Assembly (NCBI RefSeq): GCF_018687815.1
Contig: NZ_CP061306.1
Coordinates: forward strand, 1 to 64,000
DNA: 64,000 nt
Origin: Polynucleobacter sp. JS-JIR-II-b4
GTDB taxonomy: Bacteria; Pseudomonadota; Gammaproteobacteria; Burkholderiales; Burkholderiaceae
Direction of reading: 5' to 3'
Shown here: positions 44,285 through 57,322 of the stretch, one piece after another
Layout: every line of letters starts with the position of its first letter
Numbering within the stretch: position 1 is the stretch's first letter
Made by a program: the position numbers and the translations under genes
The notes under the pieces: model-generated
What the model was told of the DNA's origin: nothing
Database searches by the model: none
The model's input: only the letters and a program-made list of their open reading frames with translations

Positions 44285-47200
44285 ATGAACTATAGCTTCA
44301 CCGAACGCAAGCGAGTCCGTAAAAGCTTTGCTAAGCGAGTAAACAACCACCAGGTTCCGTACCTGATCGCAACGCAGCTGGAATCCTACGCTAAATTTTT
44401 ACAGGCTGAAAAGCCAGCAATGTCTCGTCTTACTGAGGGACTTCAAGCTGCCTTTACATCAGCATTCCCAATTGTGTCTAACAACGGCTATGCACGTATG
44501 GAATACGTGTCCTACCAGTTATCACAGCCACCGTTTGACGTTAAAGAATGTCAACAACGTGGTTACACATACCACTCTGCCTTACGCGCAAAAGTTCGCT
44601 TGATTATTTATGATCGCGAAGCGCCTACTAAGGTTAAAGAGGTAAAAGAGAGCGAAGTCTACATGGGTGAAATTCCACTCATGACAGAAAATGGCTCTTT
44701 TGTAATCAATGGTACTGAGCGCGTGATCGTTTCTCAGTTGCACCGTTCCCCAGGCGTGTTCTTCGAACACGATAAGGGTAAAACACATAGCTCAGGTAAG
44801 CTGCTGTTCTCAGCACGCATCATTCCTTACCGTGGTTCATGGCTCGATTTCGAGTTTGATCCAAAAGACATTCTCTATTTCCGAGTTGACCGTCGTCGTA
44901 AGATGCCTGTCACCATTTTGCTCAAAGCAATTGGTTTAAACAACGAACAGATTCTTGCTAACTTCTTTAACTTTGACCATTTCTCATTAACTGCTAACGG
45001 CGGTTCAATGGAATTTGTGCCAGAGCGTTTGCGTGGTCAGCTGGCTAGCTTTGATGTGCTCGATAAGAATGGCGTAGTAGTCATTCAAAAAGACAAGCGT
45101 ATCAATGCAAAGCATATTCGTGAACTCGAAGCTGCTAAAACAAAAACAATCGCTGTACCAGACGATTATTTAATTGGTCGTGTAGTGGCACGCAATATTG
45201 TTGATCCAGATTCTGGTGAAATCTTGGCTTACGCTAATGATGAAATCACTGAAGAGTTGTTGGCTACATTGCGCGATGCAGGCATCAAACAATTGGAAAC
45301 CATCTACACGAATGATTTGGATTCTGGCGCATATATTTCACAGACATTGCGCACTGATGAAACTGCAGATCAAATGGCTGCTCGTATCGCCATCTACCGC
45401 ATGATGCGTCCTGGCGAGCCTCCAACAGAAGATGCTGTTGAAGCCTTGTTCCAGCGCTTGTTCTACAACGAAGATACTTACGATTTGTCACGCGTTGGCC
45501 GTATGAAGGTCAACAGCCGTTTGAACCGTCCAGAAATGGAAGGTCCAATGGTTCTGTCGAACGAAGATATTCTCGATACTATTAAGTCCCTCGTAGATTT
45601 GCGTAACGGCAAAGGCGAAGTAGACGATATCGATCACTTAGGTAATCGTCGTGTACGTTGCGTTGGTGAGTTGGCTGAAAACCAATTCCGTGCTGGTTTG
45701 TCACGTGTCGAGCGTGCGGTTAAAGAACGTCTCGGCCAAGCCGAAACAGAAAACCTCATGCCGCATGACTTGATTAACAGCAAGCCAATCTCTTCTGCGA
45801 TTCGTGAGTTCTTCGGCTCTTCACAGTTATCCCAGTTTATGGACCAAACCAACCCACTCTCAGAGATCACGCACAAGCGTCGTATTTCTGCATTGGGACC
45901 TGGTGGTTTGACACGCGAGCGCGCAGGCTTTGAAGTGCGCGACGTGCATCCAACCCACTACGGACGTGTTTGCCCAATCGAAACTCCAGAAGGACCAAAC
46001 ATTGGTTTGATCAACTCACTCGCGTTATTTGCGCGTTTGAATGAGCACGGTTTCTTAGAAACTCCATACCGTAAGGTTTCCAACAGCAAGGTAAGCGATG
46101 AAGTGGTTTACCTCTCTGCGATTGAGGAAGCAAAGTATGTGATTGCTCAGGCAAACGCAACGATTGACAAGAGTGGCAAGCTGGCCGATGAGTTAGTTTC
46201 TGCTCGTCAAGCTGGTGAGACCATGATGGTTAGCCCAGAGCGCATCGATTTCATCGACGTTGCTCCTAGCCAGATCGTTTCTGCTGCTGCTTCACTCGTT
46301 CCATTCTTAGAGCACGATGATGCAAACCGTGCGTTGATGGGTGCGAACATGCAGCGTCAAGCAGTTCCTTGCTTGCGTCCAGACAAGCCATTGGTTGGTA
46401 CAGGTTTAGAGCGCATTGTTGCGGTTGACTCCGGCACTGTTATTTTGGCGTCCCGCGGCGGTATCGTTGATTATGTTGATGCTAACCGCGTCGTGATTCG
46501 TGTAAACGATGATGAGACAGCTGCTGGTGAAGTTGGTGTGGATATTTATAACCTCATCAAGTACACCCGTTCAAACCAAAATACCAACATTAACCAACGT
46601 CCTATCGTTCAAGCTGGTGATCGTGTTGTCCGCGGCGACGTAGTTGCTGATGGCGCATCTACCGATTTGGGCGAATTGGCTTTGGGTCAAAACATGACTG
46701 TGGCATTTATGCCGTGGAACGGTTACAACTTCGAAGATTCAATCTTGATCTCTGAAAAAGTTGTTGCTGACGACCGCTACACCTCTATTCATATTGAAGA
46801 GTTGTCAGTGGTTGCACGTGATACCAAGCTGGGTTCAGAAGAAATTACTCGCGATATCTCCAATTTGGCAGAGTCACAACTCTCCCGTTTGGATGAAAGC
46901 GGTATTGTTTACATCGGTGCTGAAGTTGAAGCTGGTGACGTATTGGTTGGTAAAGTAACTCCAAAGGGCGAGACTACTCTTACCCCTGAAGAGAAGCTCC
47001 TCCGCGCGATCTTTGGTGAAAAAGCTTCTGATGTTAAAGATACTTCTTTGCGCGTTCCATCAGGAATGATCGGTACCGTTATTGATGTTCAAGTCTTCAC
47101 CCGTGAAGGTATTGAGCGCGATGCACGTGCGCAGTCAATTATTCAAGAAGAATTACAACGCTATCGTTTGGACTTAAACGACCAGTTGCGTATTGTTGAA

Positions 47201-48385
47201 GGCGATGCCTTCATGCGTTTAGAAAAGCTGTTGATTGGCAAGGTTGCCAACGGCGGCCCTAAGAAATTAGCTAAAGGCACCAAGATCGACAAGGAATACC
47301 TTGCTGATTTGGATAAATACCATTGGTTTGATGTTCGTCCAGCGGATGATGAAGTTGCCTCACAAGTTGAAGCGATTAAATCTTCTATCGAAGCGAAGCG
47401 TAAACAGTTTGATGAAGCTTTTGAAGAGAAGCGCACCAAGCTTACCCAGGGCGATGATTTGCAGCCTGGCGTAACGAAGATGGTTAAGGTGTACTTAGCT
47501 GTTAAGCGTCGCTTGCAGCCTGGTGACAAGATGGCCGGTCGTCACGGTAACAAGGGTGTGGTTTCTAAAATCGCCCCAGCTGAAGATATGCCATTTATGG
47601 CTGACGGACGCCCTGTTGACATTGTCTTGAACCCATTGGGTGTTCCTTCCCGTATGAACGTTGGCCAGATCTTGGAAACCCACTTAGGTTGGGCTGCCCA
47701 AGGTATTGGTAAGCGTATCGACGAGATGGTTCGTGAGCACGCTAAGCAAACTGAATTACGTAAGTTCTTCAAGCAGCTTTATAACGAAACAGGTCGTGTT
47801 GAAGACATCGACAATTTCACTGATGAGCAGATCAATGTTTTGGCTGAGAATCTCCGCCAAGGCTTGCCATTTGCTACTCCAGTGTTTGACGGTGCTACTG
47901 AAGCTGAAATCGGACGCATGCTCGAGTTGGCGTATCCAGAAGATGTTGCTAAATCTTTGAAGATGACCCCTTCACGTCAGCAAATGATTTTGTGCGACGG
48001 CCGTACTGGCGATCAATTTGAGCGTCCAGTAACTGTTGGCGTAATGCACGTATTGAAACTCCACCATTTGGTCGATGACAAGATGCATGCACGTTCAACC
48101 GGACCTTACTCTTTAGTAACGCAACAGCCATTGGGCGGTAAAGCTCAGTTCGGTGGTCAGCGCTTTGGTGAGATGGAAGTCTGGGCCCTCGAAGCATACG
48201 GTGCTTCATATGTCTTGCAGGAAATGCTGACAGTGAAGTCCGATGACGTCGCAGGCCGCACCAAGGTTTATGAAAACATCGTCAAGGGCGAGCACACGAT
48301 TGATGCTGGCATGCCCGAATCCTTCAACGTGCTGGTAAAAGAAATCCGTTCGTTGGGTATTGACATTGACATGGAGCGCAACTGA
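44285..48385 (+). CDS. rpoB: RNA polymerase subunit beta
   Basis: RpoB is one of the two large catalytic subunits of RNA polymerase. The 1,366-aa protein starts [18 protein letters not shown] at ATG 44285, four nt after GGAGA; an upstream ATG at 44228 is not family-like. The rifampicin region ([20 protein letters not shown] followed by [12 protein letters not shown]) is wild type at the positions I can see. Catalytic-side segments such as HGNKGVVS are present. rpoC follows after one nt. Confidence 0.98.
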   Translation: MNYSFTERKRVRKSFAKRVNNHQVPYLIATQLESYAKFLQAEKPAMSRLTEGLQAAFTSAFPIVSNNGYARMEYVSYQLSQPPFDVKECQQRGYTYHSALRAKVRLIIYDREAPTKVKEVKESEVYMGEIPLMTENGSFVINGTERVIVSQLHRSPGVFFEHDKGKTHSSGKLLFSARIIPYRGSWLDFEFDPKDILYFRVDRRRKMPVTILLKAIGLNNEQILANFFNFDHFSLTANGGSMEFVPERLRGQLASFDVLDKNGVVVIQKDKRINAKHIRELEAAKTKTIAVPDDYLIGRVVARNIVDPDSGEILAYANDEITEELLATLRDAGIKQLETIYTNDLDSGAYISQTLRTDETADQMAARIAIYRMMRPGEPPTEDAVEALFQRLFYNEDTYDLSRVGRMKVNSRLNRPEMEGPMVLSNEDILDTIKSLVDLRNGKGEVDDIDHLGNRRVRCVGELAENQFRAGLSRVERAVKERLGQAETENLMPHDLINSKPISSAIREFFGSSQLSQFMDQTNPLSEITHKRRISALGPGGLTRERAGFEVRDVHPTHYGRVCPIETPEGPNIGLINSLALFARLNEHGFLETPYRKVSNSKVSDEVVYLSAIEEAKYVIAQANATIDKSGKLADELVSARQAGETMMVSPERIDFIDVAPSQIVSAAASLVPFLEHDDANRALMGANMQRQAVPCLRPDKPLVGTGLERIVAVDSGTVILASRGGIVDYVDANRVVIRVNDDETAAGEVGVDIYNLIKYTRSNQNTNINQRPIVQAGDRVVRGDVVADGASTDLGELALGQNMTVAFMPWNGYNFEDSILISEKVVADDRYTSIHIEELSVVARDTKLGSEEITRDISNLAESQLSRLDESGIVYIGAEVEAGDVLVGKVTPKGETTLTPEEKLLRAIFGEKASDVKDTSLRVPSGMIGTVIDVQVFTREGIERDARAQSIIQEELQRYRLDLNDQLRIVEGDAFMRLEKLLIGKVANGGPKKLAKGTKIDKEYLADLDKYHWFDVRPADDEVASQVEAIKSSIEAKRKQFDEAFEEKRTKLTQGDDLQPGVTKMVKVYLAVKRRLQPGDKMAGRHGNKGVVSKIAPAEDMPFMADGRPVDIVLNPLGVPSRMNVGQILETHLGWAAQGIGKRIDEMVREHAKQTELRKFFKQLYNETGRVEDIDNFTDEQINVLAENLRQGLPFATPVFDGATEAEIGRMLELAYPEDVAKSLKMTPSRQQMILCDGRTGDQFERPVTVGVMHVLKLHHLVDDKMHARSTGPYSLVTQQPLGGKAQFGGQRFGEMEVWALEAYGASYVLQEMLTVKSDDVAGRTKVYENIVKGEHTIDAGMPESFNVLVKEIRSLGIDIDMERN

Positions 48386-48386
48386 T

Positions 48387-51300
48387 ATGAAAGCATTGCT
48401 CGATTTATTTAAGCAAACGCAGGGCGAAGAGCAGTTTGATGTCATCAAAATTGGTCTCGCATCTCCTGAGAAAATTCGCTCATGGTCTTTTGGTGAAGTA
48501 CGCAAACCAGAAACCATCAACTACCGGACTTTTAAGCCCGAGCGTGATGGTTTGTTCTGCGCCAAGATTTTTGGACCAACCAAAGACTACGAGTGCTTAT
48601 GCGGTAAGTACAAGCGTTTAAAGTTCCGTGGCGTAATCTGCGAGAAGTGCGGCGTTGAAGTTACTCTCGCTAAGGTGCGTCGTGAGCGCATGGGCCACAT
48701 TGAGTTGGCAGCCCCTGTAGCGCACATCTGGTTCTTGAAGTCTTTGCCATCCCGTTTGGGTATGGTTCTCGATATGACATTGCGGGATATCGAACGCGTT
48801 CTTTACTTTGAAGCATATGTAGTAGTTGATCCTGGTATGACTCCTGAAGGCGCGATGAAGCGCGGTCAGATCATGTCTGAAGATGAATACATTGCTAAGA
48901 CCGAAGAGTATGGTGACGGTGCATTTACCGCCATCATGGGCGCGGAAGGTATTCGTGATCTCTTGCGTTCGATTGATATCGATCGCGAAGTAGAGACGAT
49001 TCGTGCAGATTTAAAAGCAACGGGTAGTGATGCCAAGATCAAGAAATACGCTAAGCGCTTGAAAGTGCTCGAGGCGTTCCAGACTTCAGGTATTAAGCCT
49101 GACTGGATGATCATGGAAGTATTGCCAGTATTGCCTCCAGAATTGCGCCCATTGGTGCCATTGGATGGCGGTCGCTTTGCCACTTCTGATTTGAACGACC
49201 TCTATCGTCGTGTAATCAACCGTAACAACCGTTTGAAGCGTTTGTTAGAGTTGCGCGCACCAGAGATCATCGTTCGTAACGAAAAGCGTATGTTGCAAGA
49301 AGCGGTTGACTCATTGCTCGACAACGGTCGTCGCGGTAAGGCTATGACTGGCGCTAACAAGCGTCCTCTCAAGTCCTTGGCTGAGATGATTAAAGGTAAG
49401 AGCGGTCGTTTCCGTCAAAACTTGTTGGGTAAACGTGTTGACTACTCTGGTCGTTCAGTCATCGTGGTTGGCCCTACATTGAAATTGCATCAGTGCGGCT
49501 TACCAAAATTGATGGCTTTGGAATTGTTCAAGCCATTCATTTTCAACAAGCTTGAGACTTTAGGAATTGCAACCACCATTAAGGCTGCAAAGAAAGAAGT
49601 TGAAAGCCAGACTCCAATCGTTTGGGACATTCTCGAAGAAGTGATTCGTGAACATCCAATCATGTTGAACCGTGCGCCTACATTGCACCGTCTCGGTATT
49701 CAAGCTTTCGAGCCAATGCTGATTGAAGGTAAAGCAATCCAATTGCACCCATTAGTCTGCGCGGCATTTAACGCCGACTTTGACGGTGACCAAATGGCGG
49801 TTCACGTTCCTTTGTCGCTCGAAGCGCAAATGGAAGCACGTACATTGATGTTGGCTTCGAACAACGTATTGTTCCCAGCTAACGGCGAACCATCAATCGT
49901 TCCTTCACAGGACGTGGTGTTGGGTCTGTACTACGCTACACGTGACAAGATCAACGGTAAAGGCGAAGGCATGGTTTTCGCCAACATTACTGAAGTAGTG
50001 CGCGCATACGAAGCAGGTCAAGTTGAATTGGCCTCACGCGTTGCTGTGCGTATTACTGAGTTTGAGATCGTGGACAAAAAAGCAGAAGGCGATGCGCGTT
50101 TTGCTGAGAAGACCAAGATCTATCAAACATCAGTTGGCCGTGCAATCTTGTCTGAGATTTTGCCTAAAGGCATGTCTTTCGAGGAAATCAACAAGCCTTT
50201 GAAGAAAAAAGAAATCTCACGTTTGATCAACACTTCATTCCGTAAGTGTGGATTACGCGAAACGGTTATTTTTGCTGACCGCCTCTTGCAGTCTGGTTTC
50301 CGTTTGGCAACCAACGCTGGTATCTCAGTTGCGATCGACGATATGTTGATCCCAACTTCTAAAGAGCGCATCATCACTGAGGCATCTGCCAAGGTTAAAG
50401 AGTATGACAAGCAGTTCATGTCAGGTCTCGTAACCAATCAAGAGCGTTATAACAACGTGGTTGATATTTGGGGTGCTGCAGGCGACCAAGTTGGTAAGGC
50501 GATGATGGATGAGTTGTCGCACGTTGACGTACTCGACCGTAACGGTAAGACTGTTCGTCAAGAATCCTTTAACTCCATCTACATGATGGCGGATTCTGGT
50601 GCGCGTGGATCTGCAGCGCAGATTCGTCAGTTGGCTGGTATGCGTGGTTTGATGGCTAAGCCTGATGGCTCCATCATTGAAACCCCAATTACTGCGAACT
50701 TCCGTGAAGGTTTGAACGTATTGCAGTACTTCATCTCAACCCACGGCGCTCGTAAAGGTCTGGCTGATACGGCGTTGAAGACAGCTAACTCGGGTTACCT
50801 GACACGTCGTTTATGCGACGTCACTCAAGATCTCGTGGTGATCGAAGATGATTGCGGCGCAACTAATGGTGTAACCATGAAGGCGCTGGTTGAGGGCGGC
50901 GAAATTATCGAAGCATTGCGTGACCGTATTTTGGGTCGTGTATGTATCGGTGACATCGTTCACCCTGACACACAAGAAGTCATTGTTCCGAACGACACAT
51001 TGCTCGATGAAGATCACGTTGATCAAATCGTTGCATTGGGTATCGACGAAGTTAAAGTTCGCACAGTATTGTCTTGCTTAACTCGCTTTGGTTTGTGCGC
51101 GAAGTGCTACGGACGTGATCTAGGTCGCGGTGGTTTGGTGAACGTTGGTGAAGCGGTTGGCGTTATCGCTGCTCAGTCCATCGGTGAGCCAGGCACACAG
51201 TTGACTATGCGTACCTTCCACATTGGTGGTGCAGCGTCACGTGCATTGGTTGCAAGCAACATCGAAGCTAAGTCTAATGGTGCTTTGAAATTCTCTACCA

Positions 51301-52649
51301 CGATGCGTGTTGTCAAGAACGCGAAGGGCGAGCAGATCGTGATTTCACGTTCTGGCGAAGCCTTGATCGTTGATGAGAACGGTCGTGAGCGCGAGCGTCA
51401 TAAAGTGCCTTATGGTGCAACTCTCTTGTTAAAAGAAGATGCAGCAGTGAAGGCCGGCGCAAGCTTGGCGACATGGGATCCATTGACACGTCCGATTATT
51501 TCTGAGTACGCTGGTATCGCCCGCTTCGACAACGTTGAAGAAGGCGTAACCGTTGCTAAGCAGGTAGACGAAGTTACCGGTCTTTCCACCCTGGTGGTAA
51601 TTGACGGTAAGCGTCGTTCTGCAGCAAGCAAAGGCGTTCGCCCAATGATCAACTTAGTTGATGACAAGGGTAACGAAGTCATGATCGCTGGTACTGATCA
51701 CCCGGTAAACATTGGTCTCCAAGTGGGCGCTTTGATTACGGTTAAGGATGGTCAGAAAGTCGAAGTTGGTGAAGTATTGGCTCGTATTCCAATCGAATCA
51801 CAGAAGACTCGCGACATTACCGGTGGCTTGCCACGCGTTGCAGAATTGTTCGAAGCACGTTCACCTAAAGATGCGGCTGTTTTGGCGAAAGTTACTGGAA
51901 CAGTTTCCTTCGGTAAAGAAACCAAAGGTAAACAGCGTTTGGTGATTACCGATATGGACGGCGAAGCCAATGAATTCTTGATTCCTAAAGAGAAGCAAGT
52001 TCTCGTTCATGACGGTCAAGTTGTGAACAAGGGCGAGATGATTGTGGAAGGCCCTGCTGATCCACATGACATCTTGACTCTCAGAGGTATTGAAGAGTTG
52101 GCGATCTACATCGTTGATGAAGTTCAAGACGTTTACCGTTTGCAAGGCGTGAAGATTAATGACAAGCACATTGAAGTGATCGTGCGTCAAATGTTGCGTC
52201 GTGTGCAAATTACTGATGGTGGCGATACTGCTTACATCACTGGTGAGCAAGTTGAGCGCTCAAAACTGTATGACGCTAACGATTTGGTGATTGCCGCAGG
52301 TAAGCGCCCAGCTCAGTTCGAAAACGTGCTGTTGGGTATTACTAAAGCATCCTTGTCGACAGACAGCTTCATTTCAGCGGCTTCTTTCCAAGAAACCACC
52401 CGTGTATTGACCGAAGCCGCAATTATGGGCAAGACCGATACACTCCGTGGCCTCAAGGAAAACGTCATTATTGGTCGTCTGATTCCTGCTGGTACCGGCT
52501 TGTCTTATCGCCGTGCACGCAAGGTCAGGGAGCAATTCGAGCGTGATCGCGCTCAAATGATTGCCGCCGAAGAGGAAGCAATGGCCAATATGCCTGTAGA
52601 AATTGAGGCTGAAGTCGTTGCTCCTGCTGGGGAGGCTGATCCGAGCTAA
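48387..52649 (+). CDS. rpoC: RNA polymerase subunit beta'
   Basis: RpoC carries the active-site magnesium in [12 protein letters not shown]. The 1,420-aa protein has the N-terminal zinc ribbon [21 protein letters not shown] second zinc site lies around [16 protein letters not shown], and the bridge/trigger-loop region is standard. I use ATG 48387, one nt after the rpoB stop; the frame is open for nine codons upstream inside rpoB. A strong terminator follows at 52660. Confidence 0.98.
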   Translation: MKALLDLFKQTQGEEQFDVIKIGLASPEKIRSWSFGEVRKPETINYRTFKPERDGLFCAKIFGPTKDYECLCGKYKRLKFRGVICEKCGVEVTLAKVRRERMGHIELAAPVAHIWFLKSLPSRLGMVLDMTLRDIERVLYFEAYVVVDPGMTPEGAMKRGQIMSEDEYIAKTEEYGDGAFTAIMGAEGIRDLLRSIDIDREVETIRADLKATGSDAKIKKYAKRLKVLEAFQTSGIKPDWMIMEVLPVLPPELRPLVPLDGGRFATSDLNDLYRRVINRNNRLKRLLELRAPEIIVRNEKRMLQEAVDSLLDNGRRGKAMTGANKRPLKSLAEMIKGKSGRFRQNLLGKRVDYSGRSVIVVGPTLKLHQCGLPKLMALELFKPFIFNKLETLGIATTIKAAKKEVESQTPIVWDILEEVIREHPIMLNRAPTLHRLGIQAFEPMLIEGKAIQLHPLVCAAFNADFDGDQMAVHVPLSLEAQMEARTLMLASNNVLFPANGEPSIVPSQDVVLGLYYATRDKINGKGEGMVFANITEVVRAYEAGQVELASRVAVRITEFEIVDKKAEGDARFAEKTKIYQTSVGRAILSEILPKGMSFEEINKPLKKKEISRLINTSFRKCGLRETVIFADRLLQSGFRLATNAGISVAIDDMLIPTSKERIITEASAKVKEYDKQFMSGLVTNQERYNNVVDIWGAAGDQVGKAMMDELSHVDVLDRNGKTVRQESFNSIYMMADSGARGSAAQIRQLAGMRGLMAKPDGSIIETPITANFREGLNVLQYFISTHGARKGLADTALKTANSGYLTRRLCDVTQDLVVIEDDCGATNGVTMKALVEGGEIIEALRDRILGRVCIGDIVHPDTQEVIVPNDTLLDEDHVDQIVALGIDEVKVRTVLSCLTRFGLCAKCYGRDLGRGGLVNVGEAVGVIAAQSIGEPGTQLTMRTFHIGGAASRALVASNIEAKSNGALKFSTTMRVVKNAKGEQIVISRSGEALIVDENGRERERHKVPYGATLLLKEDAAVKAGASLATWDPLTRPIISEYAGIARFDNVEEGVTVAKQVDEVTGLSTLVVIDGKRRSAASKGVRPMINLVDDKGNEVMIAGTDHPVNIGLQVGALITVKDGQKVEVGEVLARIPIESQKTRDITGGLPRVAELFEARSPKDAAVLAKVTGTVSFGKETKGKQRLVITDMDGEANEFLIPKEKQVLVHDGQVVNKGEMIVEGPADPHDILTLRGIEELAIYIVDEVQDVYRLQGVKINDKHIEVIVRQMLRRVQITDGGDTAYITGEQVERSKLYDANDLVIAAGKRPAQFENVLLGITKASLSTDSFISAASFQETTRVLTEAAIMGKTDTLRGLKENVIIGRLIPAGTGLSYRRARKVREQFERDRAQMIAAEEEAMANMPVEIEAEVVAPAGEADPS

Positions 52650-52659
52650 TTTGGTAATT

Positions 52660-52683
52660 CTGGCCAGAAATGGCCAGTTTTTT
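52660..52683 (+). terminator. Rho-independent terminator after rpoC
   Basis: CTGGCCA (52660-52666), loop GAAA, TGGCCAG (52671-52677), then six T residues (52678-52683). It ends the rpoBC unit and separates it from the str operon promoter. Confidence 0.92.
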
Positions 52684-52693
52684 CCCCATTTGG

Positions 52694-52722
52694 TTGACGG
52701 AAAAGGCTGGCCAAGCTAGAAT
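52694..52722 (+). promoter_or_regulatory. Promoter of the str operon (rpsL)
   Basis: TTGACG (52694-52699) and TAGAAT (52717-52722) are 17 bp apart and lie 11 nt after the rpoC terminator. The TAGAAT -10 recurs before rplC and rplN. Confidence 0.8.
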
Positions 52723-52826
52723 GCTGAGTTCTACTGATTCAGAAGAGGGTCTTTTTGACCTAGAAATTCTCTAAGTCATTGATTTTCTTGAAGAAAGCAA
52801 CAAAGAAGTACTAACCGAGCTATTTT

Positions 52827-53207
52827 ATGCCAACAATTAATCAATTAATACGTAAGCCAAGATCCAGGCTGATCGTGAAAAGCAAGAGCCCTGCACTGGA
52901 AAACAGTCCGCAGCGCCGTGGTGTTTGTACACGTGTGTACACCACTACTCCTAAAAAGCCTAACTCTGCGCTTCGTAAAGTAGCCAAAGTTCGCTTAACC
53001 AATGGTTTTGAAGTGATTTCATACATTGGTGGTGAAGGCCATAACCTCCAGGAACACTCAGTAGTGTTGATTCGTGGCGGTCGTGTAAAGGATTTGCCAG
53101 GTGTTCGTTACCACATCGTTCGTGGCTCACTTGACTTGCAAGGTGTTAAAGACCGTAAGCAGTCACGTTCCAAGTACGGTGCTAAGCGCGCTAAGAAAGC
53201 TGCTTAA
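52827..53207 (+). CDS. rpsL: 30S ribosomal protein S12
   Basis: S12 lines the decoding centre and is the streptomycin-resistance locus. The 126-aa protein keeps the lysines of [11 protein letters not shown] and [12 protein letters not shown], so no resistance-type change is visible at the usual positions. It is first in the str operon rpsL-rpsG-fusA-tuf, with a leader of about 100 nt. Confidence 0.98.
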   Translation: MPTINQLIRKPRSRLIVKSKSPALENSPQRRGVCTRVYTTTPKKPNSALRKVAKVRLTNGFEVISYIGGEGHNLQEHSVVLIRGGRVKDLPGVRYHIVRGSLDLQGVKDRKQSRSKYGAKRAKKAA

Positions 53208-53266
53208 TAGCAACTTAAAGTATTTGCAGTAAGTCTTCGTTTGTCAGACTTAAAAGACAAGTAAGT

Positions 53267-53334
53267 GGTTGTTCCGTCTAAGAATCTTCTTGGATAGTAG
53301 GACAACCGGAGCGGGTGATCCAGGTGGATCGCCC
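53267..53334 (+). promoter_or_regulatory. Two-hairpin element between rpsL and rpsG
   Basis: GGTTGTTCC (53267-53275) pairs with GGACAACC (53300-53307) with one bulge. Next, GGGTGATCC (53313-53321) pairs with GGATCGCCC (53326-53334) with an AGGT loop. The second stem ends 12 nt before AAGGAG of rpsG. In E. coli S7 represses the str operon by binding the rpsL-rpsG gap, so this is a good candidate S7 site. Confidence 0.6.
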
Positions 53335-53357
53335 CTAACTGAACTGAAGGAGTAGTT

Positions 53358-53828
53358 ATGCCACGTCGTCGTGAAGTTCCCAAACGGGAAATTTTGCCGG
53401 ATCCAAAATTCGGAAATGTAGAAGTAGCTAAATTCATGAACGTCCTCATGTTGGACGGCAAGAAATCGGTTGCAGAGCGTATCGTTTACGGTGCCTTTGA
53501 TCACATCGAGAAAAAAGCAAACAAAGAACCACTCGAAATTTTTTCAACAGCCATGGGCAACGTTAAGCCAATGGTTGAGGTAAAGAGCCGTCGTGTTGGA
53601 GGTGCTAACTATCAGGTTCCTGTTGAAGTTCGCCCATCACGTCGTTCCGCTTTGGCAATGCGCTGGTTGCGTGAAGCCGCTAAGAAGCGTGGCGAAAAAT
53701 CAATGGCTCAACGTCTAGCCAACGAATTATTAGAAGCTGCAGAAGGTCGCGGCGGAGCAATGAAGAAGCGTGAAGAAGTTCACCGTATGGCAGAAGCTAA
53801 CAAAGCTTTCTCACATTTCCGCTTCTAA
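53358..53828 (+). CDS. rpsG: 30S ribosomal protein S7
   Basis: S7 starts assembly of the 30S head and contacts E-site tRNA. The 156-aa protein begins [19 protein letters not shown] and contains [10 protein letters not shown], both family hallmarks. ATG 53358 is preceded by AAGGAG. In E. coli it also represses the operon by binding upstream of its own start. Confidence 0.98.
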   Translation: MPRRREVPKREILPDPKFGNVEVAKFMNVLMLDGKKSVAERIVYGAFDHIEKKANKEPLEIFSTAMGNVKPMVEVKSRRVGGANYQVPVEVRPSRRSALAMRWLREAAKKRGEKSMAQRLANELLEAAEGRGGAMKKREEVHRMAEANKAFSHFRF

Positions 53829-53855
53829 TCAAATAGTAAAGAAAAGGCACCAACA

Positions 53856-55958
53856 GTGGCACGTAAAACCCCTATCGACAAATACCGCAATATCGGTATT
53901 TCTGCGCACATTGACGCAGGTAAGACAACAACTACAGAACGCGTTTTGTTCTACACCGGTGTTAATCACAAAATCGGTGAAGTGCATGATGGCGCTGCAA
54001 CCATGGACTGGATGGAGCAAGAGCAAGAGCGTGGCATCACGATTACTTCTGCTGCTACTACAACGTTCTGGAAAGGCATGGCTGGTAATTTTCCAGAGCA
54101 CCGTATCAATATTATTGATACCCCAGGACACGTAGACTTCACTATTGAAGTTGAGCGTTCAATGCGCGTGTTGGATGGTGCTTGCATGGTTTACTGCGCG
54201 GTAGGTGGTGTACAGCCACAATCTGAAACTGTTTGGCGTCAAGCTAACAAGTATCAAGTTCCACGTTTAGCATTCGTAAACAAGATGGACCGTACTGGTG
54301 CGAACTTCTTCAAGGTCTACGACCAAATGAGAACTCGCCTTAAAGCGAATCCAATCTTGATTCAAATTCCAATCGGCGCTGAAGAAAACTTCAAAGGTGT
54401 TGTGGATTTGGTGAAGATGAAGGCCATCTATTGGGATGAGGCTTCACAGGGTACTAAATTTACTTACGAAGAGATTCCTGCTGAATTGCAAGCTTCTGCT
54501 GAAGAGTGGCGCGAGAAGATGCTCGAAGCTGCTGCTGAAAGCTCAGAAGAGTTGATGGAAAAATACCTCGGCGGCGAAGGCTTGACCGAAGAAGAAATCA
54601 AAGCAGCATTGCGTCAACGTACTATCGCTAACGAAATCGTTCCAATGTTGTGCGGAACAGCTTTCAAAAACAAAGGCGTTCAGGCGATGTTGGATGCTGT
54701 AGTTGAATTGTTGCCTTCACCATTGGACGTTCCACCAGTTCCATGTGAATTGGAAGATGGCACTCCTACAACACGTGAAGCGTCTGATAGCGCGAAGTTC
54801 TCTGCGTTGGCATTTAAGATCATGACTGACCCATTCGTTGGTCAGCTCATCTTCTTCCGTGTTTACTCCGGCGTGATGAAATCTGGCGACACAATCTACA
54901 ACCCAATTAAGGGTAAGAAAGAGCGTGTTGGTCGTTTGTTACAGATGCATGCAAACGAACGTGAAGAAATTAAAGAAGTATTTGCTGGCGATATCGCAGC
55001 TGCAGTTGGTCTGAAAGACGCAACTACAGGCGAAACATTGTGTGATCCAGATAGCATCGTTATTTTGGAGCGCATGGTATTCCCAGAGCCAGTGATCTCT
55101 CAAGCTGTTGAGCCAAAGACAAAAGCTGACCAAGAAAAAATGGGTCTTGCTTTGAATCGTTTGGCACAAGAAGATCCTTCTTTCCGTGTGAAGACTGATG
55201 AAGAATCAGGCCAAACTATTATTTCTGGTATGGGCGAGCTCCACTTGGAAATTTTGGTTGACCGTATGAAGCGTGAATTCGGTGTTGAAGCAACTGTTGG
55301 TAAGCCACAAGTTGCATACCGTGAAACGATTCGTAAGGTTTGCGAAGAGATCGAAGGTAAATTCGTTAAGCAGTCTGGTGGTCGTGGTCAATACGGTCAC
55401 GTGGTCTTGAAGTTAGAGCCACAAGCCCCAGGTAAAGGTTTTGAATTCGTTGACGCTATTAAGGGCGGTGTTGTTCCACGTGAATACATCCCTGCGGTAG
55501 AAAAAGGCATCATCGAAACATTGAACTCCGGTATTTTGGCTGGCTATCCAGTTGTAGATATCAAAGCAACATTGTTCTTCGGTTCATACCATGACGTTGA
55601 CTCCAATGAAAACGCATTTAAGATGGCGGGTTCTATGGCGTTCAAGGACGGTATGCGCAAAGCATCCCCTGTGTTGCTTGAGCCGATGATGGCTGTTGAA
55701 GTTGAAACGCCAGAAGATTTCATGGGTAACGTAATGGGTGATCTCTCATCCCGTCGCGGTATTTTGCAAGGTATGGATGACATTCCAGGCGGCGGTAAGA
55801 TCGTTCGCGCTGAAGTGCCGTTGGCAGAGATGTTTGGTTACTCAACTGGCTTGCGCTCGTTGACCCAAGGTCGCGCTACCTACACCATGGAATTTAAGCA
55901 TTATTCCGAAGCACCGAAGAACGTTGCTGAAGCAGTTATGGCTGCTAAAGCGAAGTAA
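53856..55958 (+). CDS. fusA: Elongation factor G
   Basis: EF-G drives ribosomal translocation and, with RRF, ribosome recycling. The 700-aa GTPase has G1 AHIDAGKTT near residues 17-25, G3 DTPGHVDF and G4 NKMD. The domain IV segment [11 protein letters not shown] is intact. It starts with GTG 53856, after AAAGG, 27 nt from rpsG. The tuf gene follows after 50 nt. Confidence 0.98.
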   Translation: MARKTPIDKYRNIGISAHIDAGKTTTTERVLFYTGVNHKIGEVHDGAATMDWMEQEQERGITITSAATTTFWKGMAGNFPEHRINIIDTPGHVDFTIEVERSMRVLDGACMVYCAVGGVQPQSETVWRQANKYQVPRLAFVNKMDRTGANFFKVYDQMRTRLKANPILIQIPIGAEENFKGVVDLVKMKAIYWDEASQGTKFTYEEIPAELQASAEEWREKMLEAAAESSEELMEKYLGGEGLTEEEIKAALRQRTIANEIVPMLCGTAFKNKGVQAMLDAVVELLPSPLDVPPVPCELEDGTPTTREASDSAKFSALAFKIMTDPFVGQLIFFRVYSGVMKSGDTIYNPIKGKKERVGRLLQMHANEREEIKEVFAGDIAAAVGLKDATTGETLCDPDSIVILERMVFPEPVISQAVEPKTKADQEKMGLALNRLAQEDPSFRVKTDEESGQTIISGMGELHLEILVDRMKREFGVEATVGKPQVAYRETIRKVCEEIEGKFVKQSGGRGQYGHVVLKLEPQAPGKGFEFVDAIKGGVVPREYIPAVEKGIIETLNSGILAGYPVVDIKATLFFGSYHDVDSNENAFKMAGSMAFKDGMRKASPVLLEPMMAVEVETPEDFMGNVMGDLSSRRGILQGMDDIPGGGKIVRAEVPLAEMFGYSTGLRSLTQGRATYTMEFKHYSEAPKNVAEAVMAAKAK

Positions 55959-56008
55959 TTTATCCACATTAATTTTGAATATTGACTAGCTAAAGAAGGC
56001 AGACAAAA

Positions 56009-57199
56009 ATGGCAAAAGAAAAATTCGAGCGGACAAAACCGCACGTAAACGTAGGCACCATCGGTCACGTTGACCACGGTAAAACCACATTGACAGCAGC
56101 AATTGCAACCGTGCTTTCTAAAGCATTTGGTGGTGAAGCTAAAGCATACGATCAGATCGATGCTGCTCCTGAAGAAAAAGCACGCGGTATTACGATTAAT
56201 ACAGCGCACGTTGAGTACGAGACTGCAAATCGTCACTACGCTCACGTTGATTGCCCAGGACATGCTGACTACGTTAAGAACATGATTACTGGTGCTGCTC
56301 AGATGGACGGCGCTATTTTGGTTTGTTCTGCTGCTGACGGCCCAATGCCACAAACTCGTGAGCACATCCTCTTGGCACGCCAAGTTGGTGTTCCTTACAT
56401 CGTGGTGTTCTTGAACAAGTGCGACATGGTTGATGACGCTGAATTGTTAGAACTCGTTGAAATGGAAGTTCGTGAGCTTTTATCTAAGTACAACTTCCCT
56501 GGCGATGACACACCAATCATTCAAGGTTCTGCTAAGTTAGCTCTTGAAGGCGACGAAGGCCCATTGGGTAAAGAAGCCATCATGAAATTGGCTGAAGCAC
56601 TTGACTCATACATCCCAACTCCAGAGCGTGCTGTTGACGGCGCGTTCTTGATGCCAGTAGAAGACGTGTTCTCTATCTCCGGTCGCGGTACTGTAGTTAC
56701 AGGTCGTATCGAGCGCGGTATCGTTAAAGTTGGTGAAGAGATCGAAATCATCGGTATCAAGCCAACACTCAAGACAACATGTACTGGTGTTGAAATGTTC
56801 CGCAAATTGCTCGACCAAGGTCAAGCAGGCGATAACGTTGGTATCTTGTTACGCGGTACAAAACGTGAAGAAGTTGAGCGCGGCCAAGTATTGGCTAAGC
56901 CAGGTTCAATCACCCCACATACTCACTTTACAGCCGAGGTTTATATCTTGGGTAAAGATGAAGGTGGTCGTCATACTCCATTCTTTAACAACTATCGTCC
57001 ACAGTTTTACTTCCGTACAACGGACGTAACTGGTTCAATCGAGTTGCCAAAAGACAAAGAAATGGTAATGCCTGGTGATAACGTAACTATTACCGTAAAA
57101 CTCATCGCTCCAATCGCGATGGAAGAAGGTTTACGTTTTGCGATCCGTGAAGGTGGCCGTACTGTTGGCGCCGGCGTGGTTGCAAAGATTTTGGCTTAA
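56009..57199 (+). CDS. tuf: Elongation factor Tu, copy 2
   Basis: This second EF-Tu gene encodes a 396-aa protein identical to the copy at 39213. It is the str operon copy (tufA position in E. coli). The DNA matches copy 1 except for five synonymous changes clustered near the 3' end, and identity runs on 22 nt past the stop. This suggests recent gene conversion. GTPase motifs are as in copy 1. Confidence 0.98.
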   Translation: MAKEKFERTKPHVNVGTIGHVDHGKTTLTAAIATVLSKAFGGEAKAYDQIDAAPEEKARGITINTAHVEYETANRHYAHVDCPGHADYVKNMITGAAQMDGAILVCSAADGPMPQTREHILLARQVGVPYIVVFLNKCDMVDDAELLELVEMEVRELLSKYNFPGDDTPIIQGSAKLALEGDEGPLGKEAIMKLAEALDSYIPTPERAVDGAFLMPVEDVFSISGRGTVVTGRIERGIVKVGEEIEIIGIKPTLKTTCTGVEMFRKLLDQGQAGDNVGILLRGTKREEVERGQVLAKPGSITPHTHFTAEVYILGKDEGGRHTPFFNNYRPQFYFRTTDVTGSIELPKDKEMVMPGDNVTITVKLIAPIAMEEGLRFAIREGGRTVGAGVVAKILA

Positions 57200-57242
57200 G
57201 TAGTAAGTTTTAATTAGTAAAAATATTTAGCGGTTTGCTAAC

Positions 57243-57271
57243 CGGTGACATCAGTGCTGCTGATGTCACCG
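57243..57271 (+). promoter_or_regulatory. Perfect 12-bp hairpin between tuf and rpsJ
   Basis: CGGTGACATCAG (57243-57254) and CTGATGTCACCG (57260-57271) with a TGCTG loop. Only a short CTCTTT follows, so it may be a weak terminator or a leader element of the S10 operon rather than a full stop. Confidence 0.6.
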
Positions 57272-57322
57272 AGCTCTTTAGATGTATAACGTGGCAGCAC
57301 CACAACGCTCTTTGGAATTAAT

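Noticed and set aside
55472..55487. parS-like TGTTCCACGTGAATAC in fusA
   Set aside because: Four mismatches to the 16-bp consensus; other CACGTG cores in atpD, rpoB and rpsC are even weaker.
55901..56383. 160-codon frame antisense to the fusA-tuf junction (and a 126-codon twin at 39207-39587)
   Set aside because: The two frames are the same because the tuf genes are the same; nothing suggests translation.
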